Assembly: GCA_020063545.1 (NCBI GenBank)
Contig: JAGUUF010000200.1
Location: forward strand, 1 to 6,585
Reading direction: 5' to 3'
DNA: 6,585 bases
Source of the DNA: Cytophagales bacterium
GTDB taxonomy: Bacteria; Bacteroidota; Bacteroidia; Cytophagales; Cyclobacteriaceae
In this document: positions 1-5,015 of the stretch, in pieces
Layout of the letters: every line of letters begins with the position of its first letter
Numbering within the stretch: position 1 is the stretch's first letter
Made by a program: the position numbers and the translations under genes
Notes under the pieces: generated by a model
What the model was told of the DNA's origin: nothing
Databases searched by the model: none
Seen by the model: only the letters and a program-made list of their open reading frames with translations

Positions 1-85
1 GTTCCCGGCCAAGCAGCCTGGCAAACACGGTATTGGCCTGCTCCAGGTTCTTTACCGCTATGCCGATATGCTCAAGTTTCTTCAT
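1..85 (-). CDS. mce: Methylmalonyl-CoA epimerase, N-terminal fragment (runs off the window)
   Basis: Only the first 28 codons are inside the window; the gene continues past base 1. The visible protein starts MKKLEHIGIAVKNLEQA and continues to an LLGRE-like segment. This is the first beta-alpha unit of a vicinal oxygen chelate (VOC) fold. The HIGIAV motif with an acidic/amide-rich helix start and an LLG turn is the typical opening of methylmalonyl-CoA epimerase, which interconverts (R)- and (S)-methylmalonyl-CoA in propionate metabolism. His6 is in the position of the first metal-binding histidine of that family. The ATG at 83-85 is the natural start because the motif begins five residues later. 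It is transcribed divergently from the unit at 160-909, so its promoter should lie within 86-150; I see no convincing TAnnTTTG box in its direction. Another VOC-family enzyme cannot be excluded from 28 residues. Confidence 0.75.
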   Translation of the reverse strand, partial: MKKLEHIGIAVKNLEQANTVFARLLGRE

Positions 86-92
86 ATTTGCC

Positions 93-100
93 TAATTTTG
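93..100 (+). promoter_or_regulatory. Putative Bacteroidota -7 box (TAATTTTG) for the 160-909 unit
   Basis: TAATTTTG is an exact match to the Bacteroidota -7 consensus TAnnTTTG. It lies about 60 bases before the ATG at 160, in the short divergent space after the mce start, where a promoter is needed. No good TTTG-like -33 box is visible at the expected distance upstream. The assignment is an inference from motif and position. Confidence 0.4.
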
Positions 101-159
101 TACCCCAAAGTCAGAACTTTTACGGGCTTTGAAAAGTTTTTGCCTTGAAACCGACATCC

Positions 160-570
160 ATGATAGAGACCACCAGCGAAATGCACGTAGAAGCGGCCCG
201 CATCCAGCAGGAAATTAAAAATTACCTGGGCCTGCGCACGTCCGACCTTGTGTTTGAATACAGCACGGTTGACCGCAAGGTAAAACTTGATTTAATTACC
301 ATTAACCCCCGGCACAACCAGGCGTTTTTGTTTCACTCCGAAACGGGCACCGACAAACTGGATGCGCTGAAAAAGATGCTTGACTACGTGCAGAACTACA
401 AGGAAAAAGAAAACAGCTACACCATACAGTGGGTAGCCAAAGGCGAGCGCGAACTGCATACTTCCTATTTCCGCGCAGGCAACATTATGGATGCATTGCA
501 AAAACTGTATTACGGCCGCGATATGAACACCATTACGGTTTTCAGTGTTGTGTTGAACCCCGTTTCTTAA
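160..570 (+). CDS. Conserved protein of unknown function, first gene of an Fe-S carrier unit
   Basis: The protein is about 136 residues, with no signal peptide, membrane segment or cysteine, so it should be a small cytosolic alpha/beta protein. I recognise it only as a Bacteroidota-type conserved hypothetical and assign no function. It opens with a helical stretch (MHVEAARIQQEIKNYL), then beta-rich segments around VFEYSTVDRKVKLDLITINP, a helix (KLDALKKMLDYVQNYKEKE), and a C-terminal half with SYTIQW, LHTSYF and MDALQKLYYGRDMNTITVFSV. The frame is open back to a TTG at 145, which would add five residues (MKPTS). I prefer ATG 160 because TTG starts are rare and homologues of this type usually begin close to the T-E-M-H-V-E segment; ATG 181 is a third option. 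Only 12 bases separate its stop from the IscA-like gene, so the two are probably cotranscribed. Confidence 0.7.
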   Translation: MIETTSEMHVEAARIQQEIKNYLGLRTSDLVFEYSTVDRKVKLDLITINPRHNQAFLFHSETGTDKLDALKKMLDYVQNYKEKENSYTIQWVAKGERELHTSYFRAGNIMDALQKLYYGRDMNTITVFSVVLNPVS

Positions 571-582
571 ATTAACCGAGCG

Positions 583-909
583 ATGATTAGCGTAACAGAA
601 AAAGCGAAGGATAAGATTATTGAGTTGCGTAAACAGGAAGGAAAGGCCGCAGAGCCGAACATCCGCGTATCGGTAAAGGGTGGTGGCTGCTCCGGGCTGA
701 TGTACGATTTGTCGTTCGATGAGTCCATTACTCCGGCCGACCAGGTATTTGAAGACAAAGGCGTAAAAATACTGGTAGATAAAAAGAGCCTGCTCTACCT
801 GCTGGGCACCACGCTTGATTTCTCAGACGGCCTTAACGGAAAGGGTTTCCAGTTCATCAACCCCAACGCCTCGCGCACGTGCGGCTGCGGGGAAAGTTTT
901 GCGGTTTAA
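583..909 (+). CDS. IscA/HesB-family iron-sulfur cluster assembly protein
   Basis: This 108-residue protein is full length for an A-type Fe-S carrier (IscA/SufA/ErpA). These proteins hold a cluster or iron and pass it to apo-enzymes in the cytosol. The three hallmark cysteines are present: Cys36 in GGGCSGLMY, and Cys100 and Cys102 in the C-terminal TCGCGESF motif. The N-terminus (ISVTEKAKDKIIELRK) is the usual family opening, and LDFSDGLNGKGFQFINPNA is the conserved lead-in to the CGCG motif. ATG 583 gives exactly the family N-terminus. It sits 12 bases after the unknown gene at 160-570. Its TAA overlaps the TAA of the convergent RidA gene by 4 bases (906-909). Which A-type subfamily (IscA, SufA or ErpA) it belongs to cannot be settled here; no other isc or suf gene is in the window. 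Confidence 0.93.
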   Translation: MISVTEKAKDKIIELRKQEGKAAEPNIRVSVKGGGCSGLMYDLSFDESITPADQVFEDKGVKILVDKKSLLYLLGTTLDFSDGLNGKGFQFINPNASRTCGCGESFAV

Positions 910-916
910 TCAACCG
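902..916. terminator. Small hairpin spanning two convergent stop codons (possible bidirectional terminator)
   Basis: CGGTT (902-906) pairs with AACCG (912-916) around a 5-base loop TAATC; a G-T pair (901/917) can extend it. The loop contains the TAA of the IscA-like gene, and the minus-strand TAA of RidA overlaps the stem edge. Neither side has a clear T-tract, so termination activity is a weak inference. Confidence 0.25.
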
Positions 917-1310
917 TAGCAATACATTTCAGTTCAATGGCAATGGGCGTGGGCAGCGCATTTACTTCAACCGTGGTGCGGCATGGCTGGTTGTCTTTAA
1001 AGTATTCCGCATAGATTCGGTTGAACACCGGGAAATCGTCTTTCATGTTTGTGAGGAACACGGTAACATCTACCAGGTTTTCCCACCGCGAACCGGAGGC
1101 CTCCAGGATGTACCGCACATTCTGAAAAACCGATCGGCACTGTTCTTCAATATTGTATGCGGCAATTTTTCCATCGGCACCAAGCGTTACTCCCGGGATT
1201 TCTTTCGATCCCTTTTTACGCGGCCCTACCCCCGATAAAAAAAGCAGGTTGCCTACCCTGCGCGCGTGTGGATAAGGGCCAACGGGTTCGGGGGCTTTGT
1301 CGGAATACAT
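906..1310 (-). CDS. RidA/YjgF-family imine/enamine deaminase, possibly 2-aminomuconate deaminase-like
   Basis: The protein has 134 residues, close to the family's usual length. RidA-family enzymes hydrolyse reactive enamines/imines, such as 2-aminoacrylate from PLP enzymes; some members are 2-aminomuconate deaminases of tryptophan/nitrobenzoate breakdown. The N-terminal GPYPHARRVGNLLFLSG segment and central LEASGSRWENLVDVTVFL are family hallmarks. Arg111 (in CRTTVEV) and Glu126 (in AIELKCIA) are spaced 15 apart, matching the substrate-binding Arg105/Glu120 pair of bacterial RidA. The GPYPHARR and GVGPRKKG segments resemble 2-aminomuconate deaminase more than archetypal RidA, but no kynurenine-pathway gene is in the window. 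ATG 1310 starts one base after the stop of the broken TonB gene. An AGGA lies just upstream, inside that gene's last codons. Expression therefore probably depends on readthrough from the operon above. Confidence 0.88.
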   Translation of the reverse strand: MYSDKAPEPVGPYPHARRVGNLLFLSGVGPRKKGSKEIPGVTLGADGKIAAYNIEEQCRSVFQNVRYILEASGSRWENLVDVTVFLTNMKDDFPVFNRIYAEYFKDNQPCRTTVEVNALPTPIAIELKCIATVD

Positions 1311-1311
1311 G

Positions 1312-1632
1312 CTATCCTAATTTAAAAATGACCGGTACAACATACCTTGACTTAATTGGAAATCCCCTGATTATTGCTGGATTCCATTTTGGCGAAAGTT
1401 TCACTACCCGTATCGCTTCATCCGCTAGTTCCTTATTCGGAGCTTTTATTATAGTAAATTCCGAAAGGTTCCCGGACTCATTGATCATAAATTCTACAAA
1501 CACTTTCCCCTCAACTCCATTGTTTCTTGAAATTCTCGGATATTTGAGTTCCTTCATTATGCGACTGTAAAACGCGTTCATCCCACCTTCAATTTCAGCT
1601 TGTGTTTGAAATTCACTATACTCAGCGACCAT
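1312..1632 (-). CDS. TonB C-terminal domain ORF (C-terminal fragment of the broken gene)
   Basis: These 106 residues consist of a short lead (EYSEFQTQAEIEGGMNAFYS) and a complete TonB C-terminal domain: LKYPRISRNNGVEGKVFVEF, then ESGNLSEFTIIKAPNKELADEAIRVVKLSPKWNPA, ending YVVPVIFKLG. In energy-transducing TonB this domain contacts TonB boxes of outer-membrane receptors in the periplasm. The 'IEGGMNAFY' lead is the usual junction after MORN or linker sequence in Bacteroidota TonB-like proteins. The ORF has no N-terminal membrane anchor or signal peptide, so if translated from ATG 1632 the product would stay in the cytoplasm and could not act as TonB. I read it as a remnant, although the domain itself is undamaged. 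Its stop is one base before the RidA ATG. Confidence 0.6.
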   Translation of the reverse strand: MVAEYSEFQTQAEIEGGMNAFYSRIMKELKYPRISRNNGVEGKVFVEFMINESGNLSEFTIIKAPNKELADEAIRVVKLSPKWNPAIIRGFPIKSRYVVPVIFKLG

Positions 1633-1797
1633 CTGCCCATTTATTATTCCTTACCTTTTATAAATTTTCCCAATGAATAGTCTTCAACCAAATACTCATT
1701 ATGATCTGGAAACCTTACTGTCCATGTTGAGTCTCTTAGTCCGTTGACAATTTTCCCTGATTCTATAATTTGTTTACCTAAAAGCTCCTAGGAGTAA

Positions 1798-2271
1798 TTA
1801 CAAAACCCATTTGAAGTTGGCAACAGTCTGAACACCGGTGGTATCCCAGCAGCTTAACATCTTATATTTAAATGGATAGGTGAAATCAAATGTGCCTGGA
1901 TCCAGATATGACAGTATAGCTTTGGCTTTTCCGTTCTCATAATATTCTGTTGCTATTCCAAAACGAACACCTGATTTAAAGTAAACACGCTCTTTGAGGC
2001 TGCCATTTTCATAATAATAAAGACTAAATCCATTCTGGATTCCCTGGGAATCAAACACCTCAATCGATCGCTTCTTTTTAGAAGAGCAATAATATGCTTT
2101 AACTGTATCCCTGAAAGTTTTTTCCGTGCCTGAGACAATTTGACCCTCTTTAAAATAATAACAATTCGCCTCATTTGTGATCAAGTCAGCTACATCATAA
2201 TGAATTCTGCTTTGTGCTGATATAAAATTTGACAACAAAACTAACTTGGTAAGAATATAATAACGTCTCAT
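1798..2271 (-). CDS. Secreted MORN-like repeat ORF (N-terminal fragment of the broken gene)
   Basis: The ORF has 157 residues. Residues 1-20 look like a signal peptide (RR, then hydrophobic ILTKLVLLSNFISA, cleavage near A19-Q20). The rest has an SRIHYDVADLITNEANCYYF opening and two MORN/YwqK-like units with YYYENG (85-90) and YYENG (110-114). It ends in CWDTTGVQTVAN followed by an out-of-frame tail FKWVL. In intact relatives the W-D-x-x-G-x-Q-T-V segment leads into NGxG and further repeat, then a TonB C-domain. Here a 1-base shift near 1811-1820 ends the frame at 1798. It lies 12 bases after the DUF4198 stop, so it belongs to the same transcript. A truncated periplasmic product could still be exported, but function is doubtful. 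Confidence 0.6.
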   Translation of the reverse strand: MRRYYILTKLVLLSNFISAQSRIHYDVADLITNEANCYYFKEGQIVSGTEKTFRDTVKAYYCSSKKKRSIEVFDSQGIQNGFSLYYYENGSLKERVYFKSGVRFGIATEYYENGKAKAILSYLDPGTFDFTYPFKYKMLSCWDTTGVQTVANFKWVL

Positions 2272-2283
2272 AAATTATACTTT

Positions 2284-3081
2284 TCAAAACCCAAAAACCA
2301 GACTTCCCCAGTAACTCTGCCAGTCGGCCCCGGCCTCTTTTGCCGGTACCATCTTCACACAACTCACCATCCACATGCCGGTATTGCTTAACCGGGTGGT
2401 AAAGGTGCCGTCTTTTTCGGTGTAAATGTTCTGCACCGTGGTGCGGTTGTCTTTGCGGTTCCAAACTTTTATCAAAGAATAACCGAGCGGCTTACCTTCA
2501 AACACCACTTCGAATTTCATTTCAGCGCCTTGCTTAAGTGCATAAGGGTTTTTTACCGGTATGATTTCAATCGGGGTGCCGGTGCGTTTGCCGTAAGTGT
2601 CATCGGTGGCGGTGCCCACCTGTACCAGCAGTTTTGCACTGCGCTGGTAATACTCTTTCGCGCTTTTGTTTTGCGTATTTGTTTTGGCACGGTATTGAAT
2701 AATGTCGTCCAGCCCATCCTCTTTCAGGTAGGCGTTGAATGCGTCTGCCTCCAGTTCAATAAATGCATTGCTGCTTTGCATGACAATCAGGTGCGTTCCT
2801 TCGCTCTCCAGTTTCAGTTCAAGGTTGCTTCCTTCACCCGGAACAACCGTTTCAATCAGTCCGTTGGAATAATTGCCTGCGTGATGATCGAACCGTACCA
2901 GCCGGTGTTTCTTCAGATCCCACCGTTCACCGGTAAAATCCTCGCCCACCATGAAGGTTAGTTTTAACACATCGCCTTTCCGGTACAGGAACTTATCCGG
3001 CTGCAGCCAGAACTCGTGCGCCTGGCAAATCAGACTGGCGGTGAAAATGAATAAAAACGCTATGGTTCGTACGCGATTCAT
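2284..3081 (-). CDS. DUF4198-family secreted protein (metal-uptake-associated family)
   Basis: This 265-residue protein has a clear signal peptide (residues 1-21, IAFLFIFTASLICQA), so the mature protein should start His22-Glu-Phe-Trp. The opening AHEFWLQPDKFLYRKGDVLKL and the following MVGEDFTGERW are the diagnostic N-terminal pattern of DUF4198, a beta-sandwich family that includes periplasmic components linked to nickel/cobalt transporters. The second half (GTPIEIIPVKNPYALKQGAEMKFEVVFEGKPL, then DGTFTTRLSNTGMWMVSCVKMVP) fits the family's C-terminal Ig-like module. Cys19 is not in a good lipobox (Ile at -1), so I predict a soluble periplasmic protein. Its ATG overlaps the aminopeptidase P TGA as ATGA, implying translational coupling. 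No Ni/Co transporter gene is nearby, so a metal role is a family-level inference only. Confidence 0.8.
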   Translation of the reverse strand: MNRVRTIAFLFIFTASLICQAHEFWLQPDKFLYRKGDVLKLTFMVGEDFTGERWDLKKHRLVRFDHHAGNYSNGLIETVVPGEGSNLELKLESEGTHLIVMQSSNAFIELEADAFNAYLKEDGLDDIIQYRAKTNTQNKSAKEYYQRSAKLLVQVGTATDDTYGKRTGTPIEIIPVKNPYALKQGAEMKFEVVFEGKPLGYSLIKVWNRKDNRTTVQNIYTEKDGTFTTRLSNTGMWMVSCVKMVPAKEAGADWQSYWGSLVFGF

Positions 3082-4376
3082 GCTGAGTGCATCAGGTCTT
3101 CAATTTCTTCGGCTTCAATGGGAATGTGCTTCATTAAATCGTGGAGGCCGTTCCTGGTAATCACCACATTGTTTTCAAGCCGTATGCCCAGCCCTTCCTC
3201 TTTAATGTAGATTCCCGGTTCCACTGTCCACACCATGCCTTCTTTCATTTTGGCGAACATGTTGCCGGTATCGTGTACATCCAACCCCAGGTGGTGGCCG
3301 GTGCCGTGCATAAAGTATTTCATAAAGGCCGGCTTTTCGGGCGATTGATTTTTGATGTCCGTTTTATCGAGCAGTTTCAATTTCAGCAATTCACCTTCCA
3401 TGATCTTCTGCACTTCTTTATGGTAGTCGAAATACACCATGCCGGGCTTCAGCAAGGTGTACGCTGCACGCTTTACCCGGAGCACCGCATTGTAAACATC
3501 TTTTTGCCGCTTGGTAAACCGGCCGTTTACCGGGATGGTGCGTGTCATATCGGCATTGTAGTTGGCGTATTCGGCACCCACATCAAGTAAAAGTACATCA
3601 CCGGATTTGCAAGCTTTATCGTTCTGAATGTAATGCAACACACACGAGTCGGCTCCGCTGGCAATAATCGGCTCGTAAGCAAAGCCGCGCGAGCCATGGC
3701 GCAAAAACTCGTGCATAAACTCCGCTTCAATTTCGTACTCCTTCACGCCTGGCTTTACAAACTTCAGCACGCGCTTAAAGGCTGTGGCAGTAATGTCGCA
3801 GGCCTTTTGCATCAGCTCAATTTCGTATTTGGATTTAATGGCGCGTAGCCTGGCCATGATTGGCGCAACACGCTCGTACCTATGCAATGGATACTTCTCT
3901 TTACACCAGGCAATAAACCGGCTGTCGCGTGTTTGCACCACGCTATCGGCACGGTAGTGTTCGTTGGTGTTGAGGTACACATTTTCAACCCCGCCCATCA
4001 CCATCATGGTATTAAAAACGCGGTGGAATTCCGAAGTCCACAGTACGGTTTCGATGCCAGTGCGTTCGCGTGCTTCCTGTTTGGTTAGTTTATGCCCCTC
4101 CCAGGTTGCTATGGTTTCATTGGTTTCGCGCAGGAATAATACCTCTCGCATTTTTTTCTCAGGGTAATCTGGGCAGATTACTAAAATGGATTCTTCCTGG
4201 TCAACCCCGGTAAGGTAAAACAGGTCGCTGTTCTGCCTGAACTTCATGGTGCCATCGGCATTGGTGGGCATGATGTCGTTGGAATTGAAAACGGCCACCG
4301 ATCCGGGCTTCAGCTCTTTTACCAGCCGCTTCCGGTTTTCAATAAATAATTGTCTGTTGATTTTTTTGTAGCGCAT
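3078..4376 (-). CDS. pepP: Xaa-Pro aminopeptidase (aminopeptidase P, M24B metallopeptidase)
   Basis: The protein has 432 residues, near the 441 of E. coli PepP. It removes N-terminal residues that precede proline, using a di-Mn centre in the cytosol. Residues about 1-140 form the AMP_N domain (FYLTGVDQEES, LFLRETNETIATWEG). Residues about 180-415 form the pita-bread catalytic domain. All five metal ligands are visible: Asp265 (LLLDVGAEY), Asp276 (NADMTRTIPVNG), His361 (HGTGHHLGLDVHD), Glu386 (VEPGIYI) and Glu401 (IRLENNVVIT). They match E. coli D260, D271, H354, E383 and E406. His248 and His368 match the catalytic/substrate histidines H243 and H361. The loop between the last two ligands is 8 residues shorter than in E. 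coli. It is the first gene of the minus-strand run, preceded by a terminator and a promoter-like box, and it overlaps the DUF4198 gene by ATGA. Confidence 0.95.
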   Translation of the reverse strand: MRYKKINRQLFIENRKRLVKELKPGSVAVFNSNDIMPTNADGTMKFRQNSDLFYLTGVDQEESILVICPDYPEKKMREVLFLRETNETIATWEGHKLTKQEARERTGIETVLWTSEFHRVFNTMMVMGGVENVYLNTNEHYRADSVVQTRDSRFIAWCKEKYPLHRYERVAPIMARLRAIKSKYEIELMQKACDITATAFKRVLKFVKPGVKEYEIEAEFMHEFLRHGSRGFAYEPIIASGADSCVLHYIQNDKACKSGDVLLLDVGAEYANYNADMTRTIPVNGRFTKRQKDVYNAVLRVKRAAYTLLKPGMVYFDYHKEVQKIMEGELLKLKLLDKTDIKNQSPEKPAFMKYFMHGTGHHLGLDVHDTGNMFAKMKEGMVWTVEPGIYIKEEGLGIRLENNVVITRNGLHDLMKHIPIEAEEIEDLMHSA

Positions 4377-4389
4377 AACGGTAATTCAT

Positions 4390-4397
4390 CAAAAGTA
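4390..4397 (-). promoter_or_regulatory. Putative -7 box (TACTTTTG) for the pepP run
   Basis: On the minus strand TACTTTTG matches TAnnTTTG exactly. It begins at the last T of the upstream gene's terminator T-tract and ends 13 bases before the pepP ATG, which would give a leader of only about 10 bases. No clear -33 element is seen; that position would fall inside the terminator stem-loop. Inference from motif and position. Confidence 0.35.
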
Positions 4398-4429
4398 AAA
4401 AACCCGGGAGGTTAAAAAAACCTGCCGGG
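4397..4429 (-). terminator. Rho-independent terminator downstream of the DUF4199 gene
   Basis: Read on the minus strand, CCCGG-C-AGGTT pairs with AACCT-C-CCGGG around a TTTTT loop (4403-4429): two 5-bp helices with one C-C mismatch. It is followed at once by TTTTTT (4402-4397). It starts about 25 bases after the DUF4199 stop and lies before pepP, so it separates two same-strand units. In the + direction no T-tract follows, so it is one-directional. Confidence 0.8.
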
Positions 4430-4453
4430 CTAATGCGTGGAATTTTTTCGCTA

Positions 4454-4909
4454 TTAACTCGCAGAGGGTTCGTCTGTGTTGATGTAGTTAATCAGAATAA
4501 ATGTTACCAGCAAACCCGAAAACACGCCCTCGAGGGCCACAATAAACGAAGCAATGTATGGGTTAAGGAACCTGCCCATGGGTTCATTTTCGATGATGTA
4601 CTGCATCAGTTCAGTATCAAGAAACGACACATACACAAACAAGAATGCTGCAAAAACCAGCGATGCAATAGCACCAGTGCCCACACCGGTTACCAGGGCC
4701 CTGAAGTAATTGATATGCTCCCCGTGGGTGTGCTGGAATTTTTTTAACGCCATGTAAATTCCCGCTACCAGAATGACCAGGTTGAGCAGGCGCAATTCCA
4801 CTACATGAAGCAATCCGGCAAACTTCATAATAAGGAAATAGGCTACAAGGCCTCCGGCTATCCGCAGGCCATAGTTAACATGGATATGACTGGAATCGGT
4901 AAGGCTCAT
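4454..4909 (-). CDS. DUF4199-like four-helix integral membrane protein
   Basis: The protein has 151 residues with four hydrophobic segments: about 14-34 (GLRIAGGLVAYFLIMKFAGLL), 39-56, 71-96 (ALVTGVGTGAIASLVFAAFLFVYVSF) and 117-142 (ASFIVALEGVFSGLLVTFILI). This layout, with a loop carrying THGEHINYFRAL between helices 2 and 3, matches DUF4199, a Bacteroidota inner-membrane family of unknown role. Helices 3 and 4 are rich in small residues (Gly, Ala, Ser), suggesting tight helix packing. A short histidine-rich stretch sits in the 2-3 loop (H60, H62, H65). The ATG at 4907-4909 gives a short polar N-terminus typical of the family. It is a single-gene unit closed by the terminator at 4397-4429 and divergent from the SRPBCC gene. 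I assign no biochemical function. Confidence 0.75.
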   Translation of the reverse strand: MSLTDSSHIHVNYGLRIAGGLVAYFLIMKFAGLLHVVELRLLNLVILVAGIYMALKKFQHTHGEHINYFRALVTGVGTGAIASLVFAAFLFVYVSFLDTELMQYIIENEPMGRFLNPYIASFIVALEGVFSGLLVTFILINYINTDEPSAS

Positions 4910-4931
4910 GGCAGTTTTGATTTGGTTCAGC

Positions 4932-4949
4932 TAAAATTTTGAAATTTTA
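4932..4949. repeat. Perfect 18-base dyad in the divergent promoter region
   Basis: TAAAATTT (4932-4939) and AAATTTTA (4942-4949) are exact inverted copies separated by TG. The dyad sits between two divergent starts (4909 and 5016). It could be an operator or simply an A+T-rich chance palindrome; the sequence cannot decide. Confidence 0.4.
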
Positions 4950-4984
4950 AACAGAATACCAAGCGTTTAGCAGGTATATTTTAA

Positions 4985-4992
4985 TAATTTTG
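4985..4992 (+). promoter_or_regulatory. Putative -7 box (TAATTTTG) for the SRPBCC gene
   Basis: Exact match to TAnnTTTG, identical to the box at 93-100, lying 23 bases before ATG 5016. A weak TTTA at 4966-4969 is the only -33 candidate. The dyad at 4932-4949 lies just upstream. Confidence 0.45.
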
Positions 4993-5015
4993 GTAAAACA
5001 AAATCCCCATAAACT

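Larger units (their letters stand above)
1312..2271 (-). pseudogene. Broken MORN-repeat + TonB C-terminal domain gene (three fragments)
   Basis: Three consecutive minus-strand pieces together make the Bacteroidota architecture 'signal peptide - MORN-like repeats - TonB C-terminal domain'. Piece 1 (2271-1798) carries the signal peptide and MORN-like YYYENG/YYENG units. Piece 2 (1787-1647, 47 codons, no start) reads ELLGKQIIESGKIVNGLRDS, then a tryptophan and LVEDYSLGKFIKGKE, the usual linker repeat. Piece 3 (1632-1312) is the TonB C-domain. Pieces 1 and 3 are in the same phase and piece 2 is offset. The lesions are a 1-base insertion near 1811-1820, a TAG at 1788-1790 and a 1-base deletion near 1640-1650. 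In the piece 2 frame, the bases just before it read SNGFCNYS, restoring the expected 'VxNGxG' continuation after CWDTTGVQTVAN. The intact ancestor would have had about 319 residues. The region is A+T-rich (two 60-base rows counted at about 33-37% G+C, against 47-58% in rows of flanking genes). Confidence 0.8.

Noticed and set aside
145..159. TTG 145 as the start of the first + gene
   Set aside because: Possible but less likely: a rare start codon, and the added residues (KPTS) show no family character; ATG 160 is preferred.
879..1238. A 119-codon + strand ORF opposite ridA
   Set aside because: It is the antisense of a gene with clear RidA motifs and its own translation matches no family pattern.
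1157..1570. A 137-codon + strand ORF spanning the ridA start and TonB fragment
   Set aside because: It crosses two minus-strand genes in antisense and has no recognisable domain or start signal.
1647..1787. A ribosomal frameshift linking the three TonB pieces
   Set aside because: Neither shift site shows a slippery heptamer, and the in-frame TAG at 1788-1790 would stop translation even after a shift.
2530..2961. A 143-codon + strand ORF inside DUF4198
   Set aside because: Antisense shadow; the minus-strand frame has a signal peptide and family motifs across the same bases.
3141..3590. A 149-codon + strand ORF inside pepP
   Set aside because: Antisense shadow of the metal-ligand region of aminopeptidase P.
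4403..4429. Terminator acting in the + direction
   Set aside because: The + side of the stem is followed by CTAATGCG, with no T-tract, and no + gene ends there.
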